From NCBI RefSeq assembly GCF_019733355.1, contig NZ_JAIHLQ010000036.1:1-64000 (forward strand): a stretch of 64,000 nt of DNA, in the 5' to 3' direction. A model generated the notes under the pieces. That model was not told the DNA's origin. It did no database searches and worked only from the letters and a program-made list of their open reading frames with translations. The stretch comes from Pseudomonas baetica (GTDB lineage: Bacteria; Pseudomonadota; Gammaproteobacteria; Pseudomonadales; Pseudomonadaceae). Of the stretch, positions 54,401 to 63,700 are shown one piece after another (within the stretch, counting starts at the first letter, position 1; every line of letters begins with the position of its first letter). The position numbers were made by a program, and so were the translations under genes.

Positions 54401-54779
54401 GCAGTTGCCACTGACCCCCAACGGCAAACTCGACCGCAAGGCCTTGCCTGCGGTCGATGCCAGCCAGATGCAGGCCGCGTATGTCGCGCCGCACAGTGAG
54501 CTTGAGCAGCGGGTCGCGGCGATCTGGCAGCAAGTGCTCGACGTGCAACGCATCGGCCTGAACGATCACTTCTTCGAACTGGGCGGGCACTCGCTGCTGG
54601 CGGTCAACGTGGTGTCGCGCATGGCCCTTGAACTGGGCCTGACGCTGACCCCGCAACTGTTATTCCAGCACCCCGTCCTGAGCGACTTTGTCGCTCGACT
54701 CGATACAGGAGGCGGGGCAATCAACGAACAGAAACTGAGCAAGCTGGAAGCCCTGCTTGACGATATGGAGGAAGTCTGA
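42459..54779 (+). CDS. pvdI: Pyoverdine peptide synthetase PvdI, three modules (C-A-T-E-C-A-T-E-C-A-T)
   Basis: A 4106-residue non-ribosomal peptide synthetase. Carrier serines are Ser1048, Ser2547 and Ser4045. Condensation motifs are HHIVSDG (182-188, LCL type), HHILMDG (1690) and HHILMDG (3198), the last two after epimerases as expected for DCL domains. Epimerase HHLVVDG motifs are at about 1224 and 2727. Adenylation cores (YTSGSTG) begin near 655, 2146 and 3651. Reading the ten-residue codes by eye gives DVWHVSLIDK (Ser), DGEAYFGVTK (basic residue, Lys or hydroxyornithine type, uncertain) and DLWNNALTYK (Ala). The start MNAEDSLKLARRFIGLPLEKR and the Ser-activating first module match PvdI as I remember it. 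It accepts the acyl chain from PvdL and overlaps the next gene by one base. Confidence 0.88.
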   Translation: MNAEDSLKLARRFIGLPLEKRQMFLAALQKEGVDFARFPIPAGIEAEDRQALSYAQRRMWFLWQLDPQSGAYNLPGAVRLSGRLNVAALEQAFASLVERHETLRTVFQRQADDRLLQVPASAPLVIAREDFSALPQAEREQAVVYAAEQQSVLPFDLAVGPLLRVNVLKLAEQEHVLLLTLHHIVSDGWSMNVLIDEFIRCYDAFDGDQKPLLAPLPIQYSDYALWQRRWLEAGEQARQLDYWQAQLGDEHPVLELPLDHSRPAVPSYRGTRYEFAVDAQLAEQLRNTAQQHQVTLFMFLLGAFNALLHRYTGQTDIRVGVPIANRNRGEVEGLIGFFVNTQVLRTQVDGQTRVDELLCAIKETALGAQAHQDLPFEQLVEALKLERSLSHTPLFQVMYNHQPQVADIANISTASGLLLDSLDWQSRTTQFDLTLDTYEKGGKLHAALTYASDLFDAKTIERMARHWLRLLAAMVADPSQRVGELPLLEADEQHALVHLWNDTSVAYPIEQPIHQLIEAQVARTPNAPALVFGEQTLSYVELDARANRLAHLLREQGVRADSLVGICAQRSLEMVVGLLAILKAGGAYVPLDPEYPQERLAYMIEDSGITLLLTQAALLTSLPTDGVKVITLDQPGLLDGYSESRPEVSVDPLNLAYVIYTSGSTGKPKGAGNSHAALVNRLCWMQEAYALDASDSVLQKTPFSFDVSVWEFFWPLLSGARLVVAAPGAHRDPRQMIDTINRHRITTLHFVPSMLQAFIHEPGVETCAGLKRIVCSGEALPLDAQLQVFAKLPNAGLYNLYGPTEAAIDVTHWTCVDEGADSVPIGRPIANLRTHVLDAELLPVPTGVAGELYLGGAGLARSYHQRPALTAERFVPCPFHEGARLYRTGDRVRQRTDGVIEYLGRLDHQVKLRGLRIELGEIETRLMQHSLVREAVVLVQGGKHLVAYLVLENTQPDEQWQQDVKAWLLGSLPEFMVPTYLMTLATLPVTANGKLDRKALPQPDAAPQQAFVAPQDTMQKALAAIWADVLGLERVGLEDNFFELGGDSIISIQVVSRARQVGIRVSPRDLFQYQTVRSLALVATLDSQTSVDQGPVTGDAVLGPIQQHFFSHAMPVREHWNQSLLLTPRATLNAQWLDTALAHMINHHDALRLRFVENAEGWQQSHGPRVESAGLWQRDADSVEQLNALCNEAQRSLDLRNGPLLRALLVTLADGSQRLALIIHHLVVDGVSWRVLLEDVQQAYEQLAAGGGIQLPAKTSAFQSWTARLESAASRFDDQLSYWKTQHQDARDLPCERPDGSLQNRHGEKIQWRLDAERTRQLLQQAPAAYRTQVNDLLLTALARTISRWSEQPGTLIEMEGHGREDLFDDIDLSRTVGWFTSLFAVNLIAADDLDGSIKSIKEQLRAVPDKGLGYGVLRYLAAPSVRAELEALPQPRITFNYLGQFDRQFDEAALFVPSAETSGVAQDSEAPLANWLTVEGQVYGGELSMSWGFSREMFDGATVQKLVDQYAVELHALIEHCCTLQTAQATPSDFPLAQVTQAQLDALPVPAGQLDDLYPLSPMQQGLLFHTLYEQAGGEYINQLRVDVQGIDPERFRAAWQATVDAQDILRSGFVWQGELTQPVQIVHKQVKLPFTTLDWRSRDDQPAALAALADAERQQGFDLTCAPLLRLVLVQTGAEQWHLIYTHHHILMDGWSNSQLLGEVLQRYGGRTPVSGGGRYRDYIAWLQRQDSQLSQDFWSEQLAALQEPTRLARAATGGENLSGHGDHYLTLDVSHTQALEAFARQQKVTVNTLVQAAWLLLLQRYTGHEAVAFGATVAGRPADLPGIEQQVGLFINTLPVIGAPRPDQTVGQWLQAVQAQNLSLRDFEHTPLADIQRWAGQGGEALFDNILVFENYPVTQALSQAGQGLVFGDVGNLEQTHYALSVAVTLGQQLALHYSFDRGQFASEVIEGISAHLLQLLEQFAASAERNLGEIGLASAEEQARQQAENHPQPYPVDIGVHQRIAALADENPQRTAVIFNGRRFSYGEIDQRANQLAHALIARGVGAETRVGVALPRSEAVIVALLAVLKAGGAYVPLDTRYPRERLAYLIEDSGLALLISDASVSAQLPLAESVPLLELDRLDLCEWPITAPPVQLDPHNLAYVIYTSGSTGNPKGVSVAHGPLAMHCQAIGQRYEMRDSDCEFHFMSFAFDGAHERWLTSLTHGASLLIRDDSLWTPEQTYNAMIEHGVTVVAFPPVYLQQLAEHAERVGSPPNVRIYCFGGDAVPNASFERVKRALDPDFIINGYGPTETVVTPLIWKAGRDVPCGAAYAPIGSRIGDRSAYVLDADLNLLPQGMAGELYLGGTGLARGYLNRPGLTAERFVADPFSSPGGLLYRTGDLVRQRVDGTFDYLDRIDNQVKIRGFRIELGEVEAALQALDGVREAVVVAQEGSAGSGKRLVAYVVGDSARADFTEDLRAQLKAILPAHMVPAYVLRLERMPLTPNGKLDRKNLPKPDVSQLQQTYVAPQNALEQQLATIWQDVLKLGQVGISDNFFELGGDSIISIQVVSRARQAGIRFTPKDLFQHQTIQALAVVAQTGEALQVIDQQPVTGHTALLPIHQEFFAQAIPDRHHWNQSVMLKPNQALDGHLLEQALDALVLHHDSLRLDFVEQADGWIANYRDIATQAGETILWQVEVADLAALEALGDKAQRSLQLSGGSLIRAVLANLADGSQRLLLIVHHLVVDGVSWRILFEDLQNAYRQIATGNAVQLLAKTHAVKAWAQALQEYAATPALQSELGFWQQQLQGASATLPFDRPDGGQQHDQALTIRSKLDQTLTRQLLHDAPAAYRTQVNDLLLTALARVMVRWTGADHALVLLEGHGREDLFDSVDLTRTVGWFTSVFPARLSPVAEPGASLKQVKEQLRAIPHKGIGFGALAHLGDELARQALQALPTPRLTFNYLGQFDGSFDAAAEALFVPTSESGGAEVNLQGPLGNPLALNGKVFGGELDLSWTYSGAMFDAATIQRLADDYVQELTVLIGHCCDNANRGVTPSDFPLAQLSQAQLDALVLEPQSIDDIYPLSPMQQGMLFHTLLEHGNGNYINQMRLDVDGVDPQRFQAAWQAVVDAHDILRTGFFWQGDLPQPVQVVQRQVEVPFSVLDWHGKTGLNAALQTLADEERAQGLDLICAPLLRLVLVRTATDRHHLIYTNHHILMDGWSSAQLLGEVLQHYRGEAVARPAGRYRDYIGWLQRQDAAAAEAYWLATLHNLQEPTRLANAIARPQYGLPSVGYGDHYQVLDVNLTQRLGEFARAAKVTVNTVVQAAWLLLLQRYTGKDCVAFGATVAGRPADLPGAEAQIGLFINTLPVVAAPQAQQSLASWLQGVQAQNLASREFEHTPLADIQRWAGQGGDALFDSLMVFENYPIADALERGAPQGLRFGAVANQEQTNYPLTLLVNMSTQLTVHFSYQRDSFADASVAQLGAHLQRLLSQMTEAGERSLSELNLIESVPSVDADFVTDLCIHHGIARQVAATPDALAVTFGSTQLTYAELDAQANRLAHKLIELGVGPEVRVGAAMPRSEQLLIALLAVLKAGGAYVPLDPDYPADRVAYMLEDSRARVLLTEQAVAATLTVPGETQVLLLDQVLLSGYPSSAPLTSVVPDNLAYVIYTSGSTGTPKGVAIAHRNVMALIDWSAKVYNRDDIQGVLASTSVCFDLSVWELFVTLANGGSLIIARNALELPHLPARDQVRLINTVPSAIAALQRAGQIPPSVRIINLAGEPLKQGLVDALYQQSTVEHVYDLYGPSEDTTYSTWTRRSAGGQARIGRALDHSAGHLLDADLHAVPQGASAELYLSGAGITRGYLGRAAMTAERFVPNPFANNGERMYRTGDLIREREEGELEYMGRIDHQVKIRGFRIELGEIEARLLAQPAVTEAAVLAVEGEAGAQLVAYVVAPPLDLYDGEAQRLLRDGLKTGLKSSLPDYMIPAHLLFLEQLPLTPNGKLDRKALPAVDASQMQAAYVAPHSELEQRVAAIWQQVLDVQRIGLNDHFFELGGHSLLAVNVVSRMALELGLTLTPQLLFQHPVLSDFVARLDTGGGAINEQKLSKLEALLDDMEEV

Positions 54780-57700
54780 TGGACAAGAGTGTTGCTTTGA
54801 GGGTAGCCAAGCGCTTTATCACTCTGCCGCTGGACAAACGTAAGCTGTACCTGGAGAAGATGCTCGAAGAGGGTGTCTCTCCGGCCAACCTGCCGATCCC
54901 GGAAACACGTTCCGGGTTTGCGGCGATTCCTCTGTCGTATGCTCAGGAACGTCAATTGTTCCTGTGGCAAATGGACCCGCACAGCACCGCGTATCACATC
55001 CCCAGCGCCCTGCGCCTCAAGGGGCGGCTGGAGGTGGCGGCGCTGGAACGCAGCTTCAATGCCGTGGCGGCGCGTCACGAAAGCTTGCGCACGACCTTCG
55101 CCGAGCAGGGCGAAACCTTTTGTCAGGTGATCCATCCGCAACTGCCGCTGAACATCAGTCTGGTTCCGCTGCCCGAAGGCCTTGATGCCGCCGGTGAAGA
55201 GGCTGCGGTCAAGGCGTTCGTCGAAAGCGAAACCGCGCGCCCGTTCAACCTGCAACAGGGCCCGCTCCTGCGCGTGGCGCTGCTGAAAGTGGCGCAGGAC
55301 GATCATGTGCTGGTGCTGATCCAGCACCACATCATCTCCGATGGCTGGTCGATCAAAGTGCTGGTCAATGAGCTGATCCAACATTACGCCGCCGACACCG
55401 GCGGGCAGCCGTTGACGCTGCCGGCGCTGGACGTGCAATACGCCGACTACGCGATCTGGCAGCGTCACTGGCTGGAAGCGGGCGAGCGTGAGCGGCAACT
55501 GGCTTATTGGATCAAGACGCTGGATGGCGAGCAGCCGGTGCTGGAGTTGCCGATCGATTTCCCCCGCCCGGCGGTGCAGAGTCTTCGCGGTGCGCGGCTT
55601 GAACTGGACTTGCCGGCGGCCCTTGGCGACGCCCTCAAACATCTGGCCCAGCGCGAAGGTGCGAGCCTGTTCATGGTGTTGCTGGCGTCGTTCCAGGCCT
55701 TGCTGCATCGCTACAGCGGCCAGGCGCAGATTCGCGTCGGTGTGCCTACGGCCAACCGTAACCGCGTCGAGACGGAGGGCCTGATCGGCTTTTTCGTCAA
55801 CACTCAGGTATTGAATGCCGAGGTGAACGGGCAACTGCCGTTCAACCGCTTGCTGGCGCAGGTCAAGCAAGCGGCGATGGATGCTCAGGCGCATCAGGAT
55901 CTGCCGTTCGAGCAATTGATCGAAGCGCTGCAACCGGAGCGCAGCCTGAGCCACAGCCCGGTGTTCCAGGTGATGTTCAACCACCAGACCCGCCGTGATC
56001 AGGGGCGTGGCGCGGTGCAACTGCCGCAGTTGAGCGTCGAGGATGTGCAGTGGGAAGGGCGCACCGCGCAGTTCGACCTGACCCTCAATACTTATGAATC
56101 CAACGACGGTTTCGCCGCCGAGCTGATCTACGCCACTGACCTGTTCAAGCCTGAGACCATCGAGCGCATTGCCCGTCACTGGCAGAATCTGCTGCAAGGC
56201 ATCGTGGCTGCACCGACTCAGCGCGTCGGCGAATTGCCGTTGTTGGACAGTGCCGAACACGGTGTGTTGTTGCGGGACTGGTTACGCGTGGCCGATCACA
56301 CCGCGCAGGCCGAGTGCGTGCAGCAGGCTTTCGCCTTGCAGGCACAGCAAACGCCGCAGGCCACCGCGCTGATCATCGGCGCATACGTGCTGACCTATGG
56401 CGAGCTGGATGCTCGGGCTAATCAACTGGCGCACAAACTGATCGAGGCCGGTGTCGGCCCGGATCGACTGGTCGGCATCGCCGTCGAGCGCAGCGTCGAA
56501 ATGATCGTCGGCCTGCTGGCGATCCTCAAGGCGGGTGGTGCGTATGTGCCGCTGGACCCGGCGTACCCGGAAGATCGTCTGGCCTACATGATCGAGGACA
56601 GTGGTTTGCAATTGCTGCTGACGCAGTCGCACTTGCAGGCGCAGTTACCGATCCCGACGGGCGTGCAGACGCTGTTGCTCGATCAGCCACACGACTGGCT
56701 GGCGGCGTATCCACAGACCGCGCCGGACGTGGCGGTCAACGGCGAGCATTTGGCCTATACGATCTACACCTCGGGTTCGACCGGTAAACCGAAAGGCGTG
56801 ATGGTGCGCCACGCGGCCCTGAGCAACTTTGTCGTGAGCATGATCAAGCAGCCAGGGATCGCGGCCACTGATCGCATGCTGTCGCTGACCACGTTCTCGT
56901 TCGACATTTTTGGTCTGGAAATCTACGGCCCATTGCTGGCCGGCGCCTGCGTGGTGCTGACCGGCAAGGACGTGCATCAAGACCCGCAAGCGGTGCTCGA
57001 ACTGATCGAGCGTCACGCCGTCAGTGTGCTGCAAGCCACGCCGTCGACCTGGCGCATGCTGCTGGACAACGAACACGCCGCGATCCTCAACGGCCGCACG
57101 TTCCTCTGTGGCGGTGAAGCACTGCCGCAGGAACTGGCGCAGCGCATGCTGGCGCTGACGCCACGCGTGTGGAACCTCTATGGCCCGACCGAAACGACGA
57201 TCTGGTCAGCACAACATGCGCTGAGTGCGGACAACAGCCGTCCGTTCCTCGGCACGCCCATCGACAACACCGCGTTGTACATCCTCGGCAGTGACCTTGA
57301 GCTCAATCCGCTCGGCGCGCCGGGTGAATTGCTGATTGGCGGTGACGGTTTGGCCCGTGGTTATTTCCAGCGCCCAAGCCTGACCGCCGAACGTTTTGTG
57401 CCGGATCCTTTCGCGAAAAACGGCGCGCGTCTGTACCGCACCGGCGACCTGACCCGCTATCGCGCCGAGGGCGTGATCGAGTACATCGGGCGGATCGACC
57501 ATCAGGTGAAAATCCGGGGTTTGCGTATTGAACTGGGTGAAATCGAAGCGCGTTTGCTCGCGCTCGACAGCGTGCGCGAAACCGTTGTGGTCGCGCAGGA
57601 CGGCCCGACCGGCCCGCAACTGGTGGGCTACGTGGTGCCATTGGTCAATGATGTTTCGGAAGCCGATTTGCGCGCCGCGCTCAAGGCCAGCCTCAAGGCT

Positions 57701-60700
57701 GAACTGCCGGAATACATGGTGCCGGCGCACCTGTTGTTCCTCGCGCAACTGCCGCTGACCCCCAACGGCAAAGTGGATCGCAAAGCCTTGCCGGCGCCCG
57801 ACGCCAGCCAGTTGCAATCGACCTACAGCGCACCGCAAACCGCCACCCAGCACACCGTCGCCGAGATCTGGCAAGCGGTGCTGAAACTGGATCGCGTGGG
57901 CCTCGGCGATAACTTCTTCGAACTGGGCGGCCACTCTTTACTGGTCACCCAAGTGGTCTCGCGGGTGCGTCAGGCGCTGAACGTTCAGGTGCCGCTGCGT
58001 ACGCTGTTCGAACACAGCACGCTGGAAGATTTCGTTGCTGCGCTGGGCGTCGATCAGGCGACTGAGGAACCGCCAATTGTCGCGTTGCCGCGCCTGCAAC
58101 CGCTGGCGCTGTCCTATGCTCAGGAACGGCAATGGTTCCTCTGGCAGCTGGAGCCGACCAGCACTGCCTATCACGTCCCGGCGGCGTTGCGTCTGCGCGG
58201 TGAACTGGATCTGGGGGCGTTGCAGCGCAGCTTCGATGCCCTGATCGCGCGCCACGAATCCCTGCGCACCTGCTTCGTCGAAGAGCAGGGCCAGACCCTG
58301 CAAGTGATTCAGGCCCTCGCCACGTTGGATCTGCACGTGCAGGACGTTGCCGCCGATCTGGACGAGGCTGCGCTGCAAGCGCTGGTCGCCGAAGAAACCC
58401 TGCACCTGTTCAATCTCCAGCAAGGCCCGCTGCTGCGGGTCAAATTGCTGCGTCTGGCGGATGACGACCACGCACTGGTCATCACCTTGCACCACATCGT
58501 TTCCGATGGCTGGTCGATGAACGTCATGGTCGATGAGCTGGTGGCGTTGTACGCCGCTTATAGCCAGGGGCAGGCCGTGCAATTACCGGCGCTGGCGGTG
58601 CAATACGCCGACTACGCGGTGTGGCAAAAGCAGTGGATGGACGCCGGTGAACGCGAGCGTCAGTTGAGCTACTGGACGGCGCAACTGGGCGATGGCGATC
58701 AGCCGCTGCTGGAGCTGCCGACCGACCGCCCACGTCCGCCCGAACAAAGCTATCGCGGCGCCCGTCGTGATATCCCGCTGAGCCTGGAACTGGCGTCTGC
58801 GCTCAAGCAGGTTGCCCAGCGTGAAAACGTCACGCTGTTCACACTGTTGCTGGCCTCGTTCCAGACCTTGCTGCATCGCTACAGCGGTCAGGCCGATATC
58901 CGCGTCGGTGTGCCGGTGGCGAACCGCAACCGGGTCGAGACGGAAGGGCTGATCGGCTTCTTCGTCAACACCCAGGTGCTGAAAGCTGAATTCGACAGCC
59001 AGCAGACGTTCCGTAGCCTGCTGCAGCAAGTGAAAAGCACCGTGCTCGGCGCCCAGACTCATCAGGATCTGCCGTTCGAGCAACTGGTCGATGCGCTGCA
59101 ACCGGAGCGCAGCCTCAGCCACAGTCCGTTGTTCCAGGTGCTGCATAATCACCAGAGCCAGGCCCGTCAGGCTCAGGGCGCCACACGCTTGCCGAACATC
59201 GAGATCGAAGGCCTGAACTGGGCGTCGAACACCGCACAGTTCGACTTGACCCTGAACACCTTCGAATCCACCGACAACGTCTGGGCCGAGCTGACTTACG
59301 CCACCGACTTGTTCGACGCCGCGACCATCGCGCGCCTGGCGCAACACTGGACGAATCTGCTGCAAGGCATCGTCGTCGACAGCGGTCAGCGCATTGCCGA
59401 ACTGCCGCTGCACGACGCTGCCGAACGCGCGAAGACCTTGCTGCAATGGAACCCGGCCTTGGCCGATTTCCCCAGCGAGCGGTGCCTGCATCAATTGATC
59501 GAAGCCCAGGCTGCCCGCGCACCGCAAGCGATTGCCGTGGCCTACGGCGAACAGACGCTGACCTACGACGAACTCAACAGCCGCGCCAATCAGCTGGCCC
59601 ACCAATTGATCGCCAACGGTGTCGGCCCGGATGTGCGCGTCGGTCTGGCGGTGGAGCGCAGCCTCGACATGCTGGTCGGGCTGTTGGCGATCCTAAAGGC
59701 CGGGGGCGCTTACGTGCCGCTGGACCCGAGCTACCCGCAAGAACGCCTGAGCTACATGATCGGCGACAGCGGCATCGGCCTGCTGCTGACCCAAAGCCAT
59801 CTGCTTGATCGTCTGCCGGTGCCGGACTCGGTACGCAGTTTGATGCTCGATCAGGACCGCGACGGTCTCGAAGGCTACAGCGACAGCAACCCGCAGGTCA
59901 GCATGAGCCCGGACAACCTGGCGTATGTGATCTACACCTCCGGTTCGACCGGCCAGCCGAAGGGCACCTTGCTGGCGCATCGCAACGTGCTGCGCCTGTT
60001 CGAAGCCACGGGTGCGTGGTTCGATTTTGGTCCGACCGATGTCTGGAGCCTGTTCCATTCCTACGCCTTCGATTTCTCGGTGTGGGAGATTTTCGGTGCG
60101 CTGCTGTACGGCGGCAAACTGGTGGTGGTGCCTTACGAGGTCAGCCGTGCGCCGGAAGATTTCTACGCTTTGCTCGGCCGCGAAGGCATTACCGTACTGA
60201 ACCAGACGCCCTCGGCGTTCAAGCAATTGATGCAAGTGGCGTGCGCCCCGCAACACACCACTCTACAGCCGTCGCTGCGTTACGTGGTGTTCGGTGGCGA
60301 GGCGCTGGAGGTCAAGAGCCTGCGCCCGTGGTTCGAACGTTTCGGCGATCAGGCACCGCAACTGATCAACATGTACGGCATCACCGAAACCACCGTGCAC
60401 GTGACTTACCGGCCATTGTCGATGGCCGATCTGCAAGGCGATGTCGGCAGCCCGATCGGCGAGCCGATCGCGGATCTGTCGTGGTATTTGCTCGACGCTG
60501 ACCTGAACCCGGTCGCCAAAGGCTGTATCGGCGAGTTGCACATCGGGCGTGCCGGTCTTGCGCGGGGTTATCTGAACCGTGCCGATCTAACCAGCCTGCG
60601 CTTTATTCCCGATCCGTTTTCCGCTGACGGCGGGCGTCTGTACCGCACCGGTGACCTGGCGCGTTATCGCGCTGAGGGGGTCATTGAATACGTCGGTCGA

Positions 60701-63700
60701 ATCGACCATCAGGTGAAGATTCGCGGGTTCCGTATCGAACTCGGCGAGATCGAAGCGCAACTGCTGGAGCAACCAGCGGTGCGCCAAGCCGTGGTGCTGG
60801 CGCAGCCGGGCCTCAGTGGTCAGCAATTGGTCGCGTATCTGGTGCCGAGCGATGCCGCGCTGCTCGACGCCAGCCTGGCCGAACAGGCGCAGTGGCGCGA
60901 CCGTGTGCGTGCCGAGCTCAAGGAAAACCTGCCGGATCACATGATCCCGGCGCACCTGTTGCTGCTGGCGCAACTGCCATTGACCGCCAACGGCAAACTC
61001 AACCGCAGCGCCTTGCCGGCCCCTGACGCGAGCCAGGCGCAGCAGGCTTACCAGGCGCCACAAAGCGAGCTGGAACAGCGCTTGGCGGCGATCTGGCAAG
61101 ACGTGCTGAAACTGCCGAAAGTGGGCCTCAACGATAATTTCTTTGAGCTGGGCGGCGACTCGATCATTTCGATTCAGGTGGTCAGCCGTGCCCGTCAGGC
61201 CGGCATTCGTCTCAATCCCAAAGACCTGTTCCAGCACCAGACCGTGCAGCGTCTGGCGCTGGTCGCACAACTGGGCGATGGCGAGTCGACGATTGATCAA
61301 CAGGCGGTGACCGGCGCGGCGTTGCTGCTGCCGATCCAGCAGCAGTTTTTCGAAGATGAAATCCCTGAACGTCACCACTGGAATCAGTCGGTGCTGCTCC
61401 AACCGCGTCAGGCGCTGGACGCCGCCAAGGTCGAGCAAGTGCTGCGCGCGCTGGTGGCCCATCACGATGCCCTGCGCCTGAGTTTCTCGCCGCAGGATGG
61501 CGTGTGGCAGGCCGAACACCGTGTGGTGGAAGATTCATCGCAAAACCTGCTCTGGCAGGAAGACGTCGCCGATGCTGCTGCGCTGGAAGCCTTGGGCAAC
61601 CGCGCCCAGCGCAGTCTCGACCTGCAAAACGGGCCATTACTGCGCGCTGTGTTGGCAAATCTGGCCGACGGCACTCAGCGTTTGCAGTTGGTGATTCATC
61701 ACTTGGTGGTGGACGGGGTGTCGTGGCGGATTCTGCTCGAAGACCTGCAAAACGCGTATCAGCAATTGCTGGGCGATCAGCCGTTGAGCCTGCCGTCCAA
61801 GACCAGCGCTTTCAAGGACTGGAGCGAACACTTGCAGCGTTACGCCAACGGCCCGGCGTTGCAGGCTGAGCTGGCTTACTGGCAGGCCTGCCTGAGCGAT
61901 GTCAGCACCGATCTGCCGTGCAAACGCGTGGACGCCGGTCAGCAAAACCGTTTGGCGCAGACCGTGCAGACTCATCTGAGCGCCGATTTGACCCGACAAC
62001 TACTGCAAGAAGCCCCGGCGGCGTATCGCACTCAGGTCAATGACCTTTTGCTGACGGCGCTGGCGCGAGTCATCGGCCGCTGGAGTGGGCAGGCGTCGAC
62101 GCTGATTCAGCTCGAAGGCCATGGTCGCGAAGAACTGTTCGATGGGGTCGATCTGACCCGCACCGTCGGCTGGTTCACCAGCCTGTTCCCGGTGTGCCTG
62201 ACCCCGGCCGCGACAGCGGGTGAGTCAATCAAACAGATCAAGGAACAACTGCGCTCGATCCCCGACAGGGGCATTGGTTTCGGTGTGCTGCGCCACGTCG
62301 GTAACACTCAGGCGCAACAGAGTCTGCGGGCCTTGCCGACACCGCGGATCACCTTCAACTACCTCGGCCAGTTCGACGGCAGTTTCGAGGGCGATGACGG
62401 CGCATTGTTCGTGCCGTCGCCGGACAACGCCGGCCTCGATCAAAGCCCGGACGCGCCGCTGGGCAACTGGCTGACCCTCAATAGTCAGGTGTATGGCGGC
62501 GAGTTGCGCATGGGCTGGACCTTCAGCAGCGAACGCTTCGACAGCGCGGTCATCGAAGCGCTGGCCGCCGATTACGCCGAAGAACTGGCCGCGTTGATCG
62601 GCCATTGCCTGACCCCGGGCGTTGAAGGTCTGACCCCGTCGGACTTCCCGTTGGCCGGCCTGACGCAGGCGCAACTCGACGGCTTGCCATTGCCGGCGCA
62701 GCAGATTGCCGATGTCTATCCGCTGTCGGCAATGCAGCAGGGCATGTTGTTTCACAGCCTTTACGAACAGGCCGCTGGCGATTACATCAATCAGGTTCGC
62801 CTCGACGTCGAAGGCCTCGATCCGCAACGCTTCCAGCAGGCCTGGCAAGCGGCGGTGGACAACCACGATATCCTGCGCACCTGTTTTGTCTGGCAGGGTG
62901 AACTGGCGCGACCGGTGCAAGTGGTACACAAGCAACTGGACATGCCGTTCAGCGTGCTCGACTGGCGCGAGCGTGGCGATGGCCAGGGCGAATTGAATGC
63001 ACTGGCCGCTGCCGAGCAGGCGCAAGGTTTTGACCTGAGCCAAGGGCCGCTGCTGCGCATGGTGGTGGTGCGTCTGGATGACCAGCGCTGCCATTTGATC
63101 TACACCAACCATCACATCCTGATGGATGGCTGGAGCAACTCGCAGTTGCTCGGCGAAGTGCTGCAACGCTACAGCGGCATTGCTCAGCCTGTGCTGGCCG
63201 GGCGTTATCGCGATTACATCGAATGGCTGCAACGTCAGGATGTACAGGCCAGCGAGCACTACTGGACCGCGCAACTAGCCGACTTGCAGGCGCCGACCCT
63301 GCTGGCGCAGGCACTTCAGGCACAGCGTGGCGATGCGCCGCGTGCCGGGCATGGCGAACATTTCTGCGTGCTGGACGCGCAGCAGACCCGTCGTCTGGGC
63401 GATTTCGCTCGCCAGCAAAAAGTCACGCTCAACACGCTGATTCAGGCGGCCTGGCTGCTGCTGTTGCAGCGCTTGACCGGCCAACAAAGCGTGGCGTTCG
63501 GCGCCACGGTGGCGGGGCGCCCGACCGAACTCAAAGGTGTCGAGCAGCAGATTGGGCTGTTCATCAACACCTTGCCGGTGATCGCCAGCCCTCGCGCGCA
63601 ATCGAGCGTGGGCGAGTGGTTGCAGAGTGTGCAGGCGCAGAACCTGGCCCTGCGCGAGCATGAACACACGCCGTTGTTCGACATTCAGCGTTGGGCCGCG

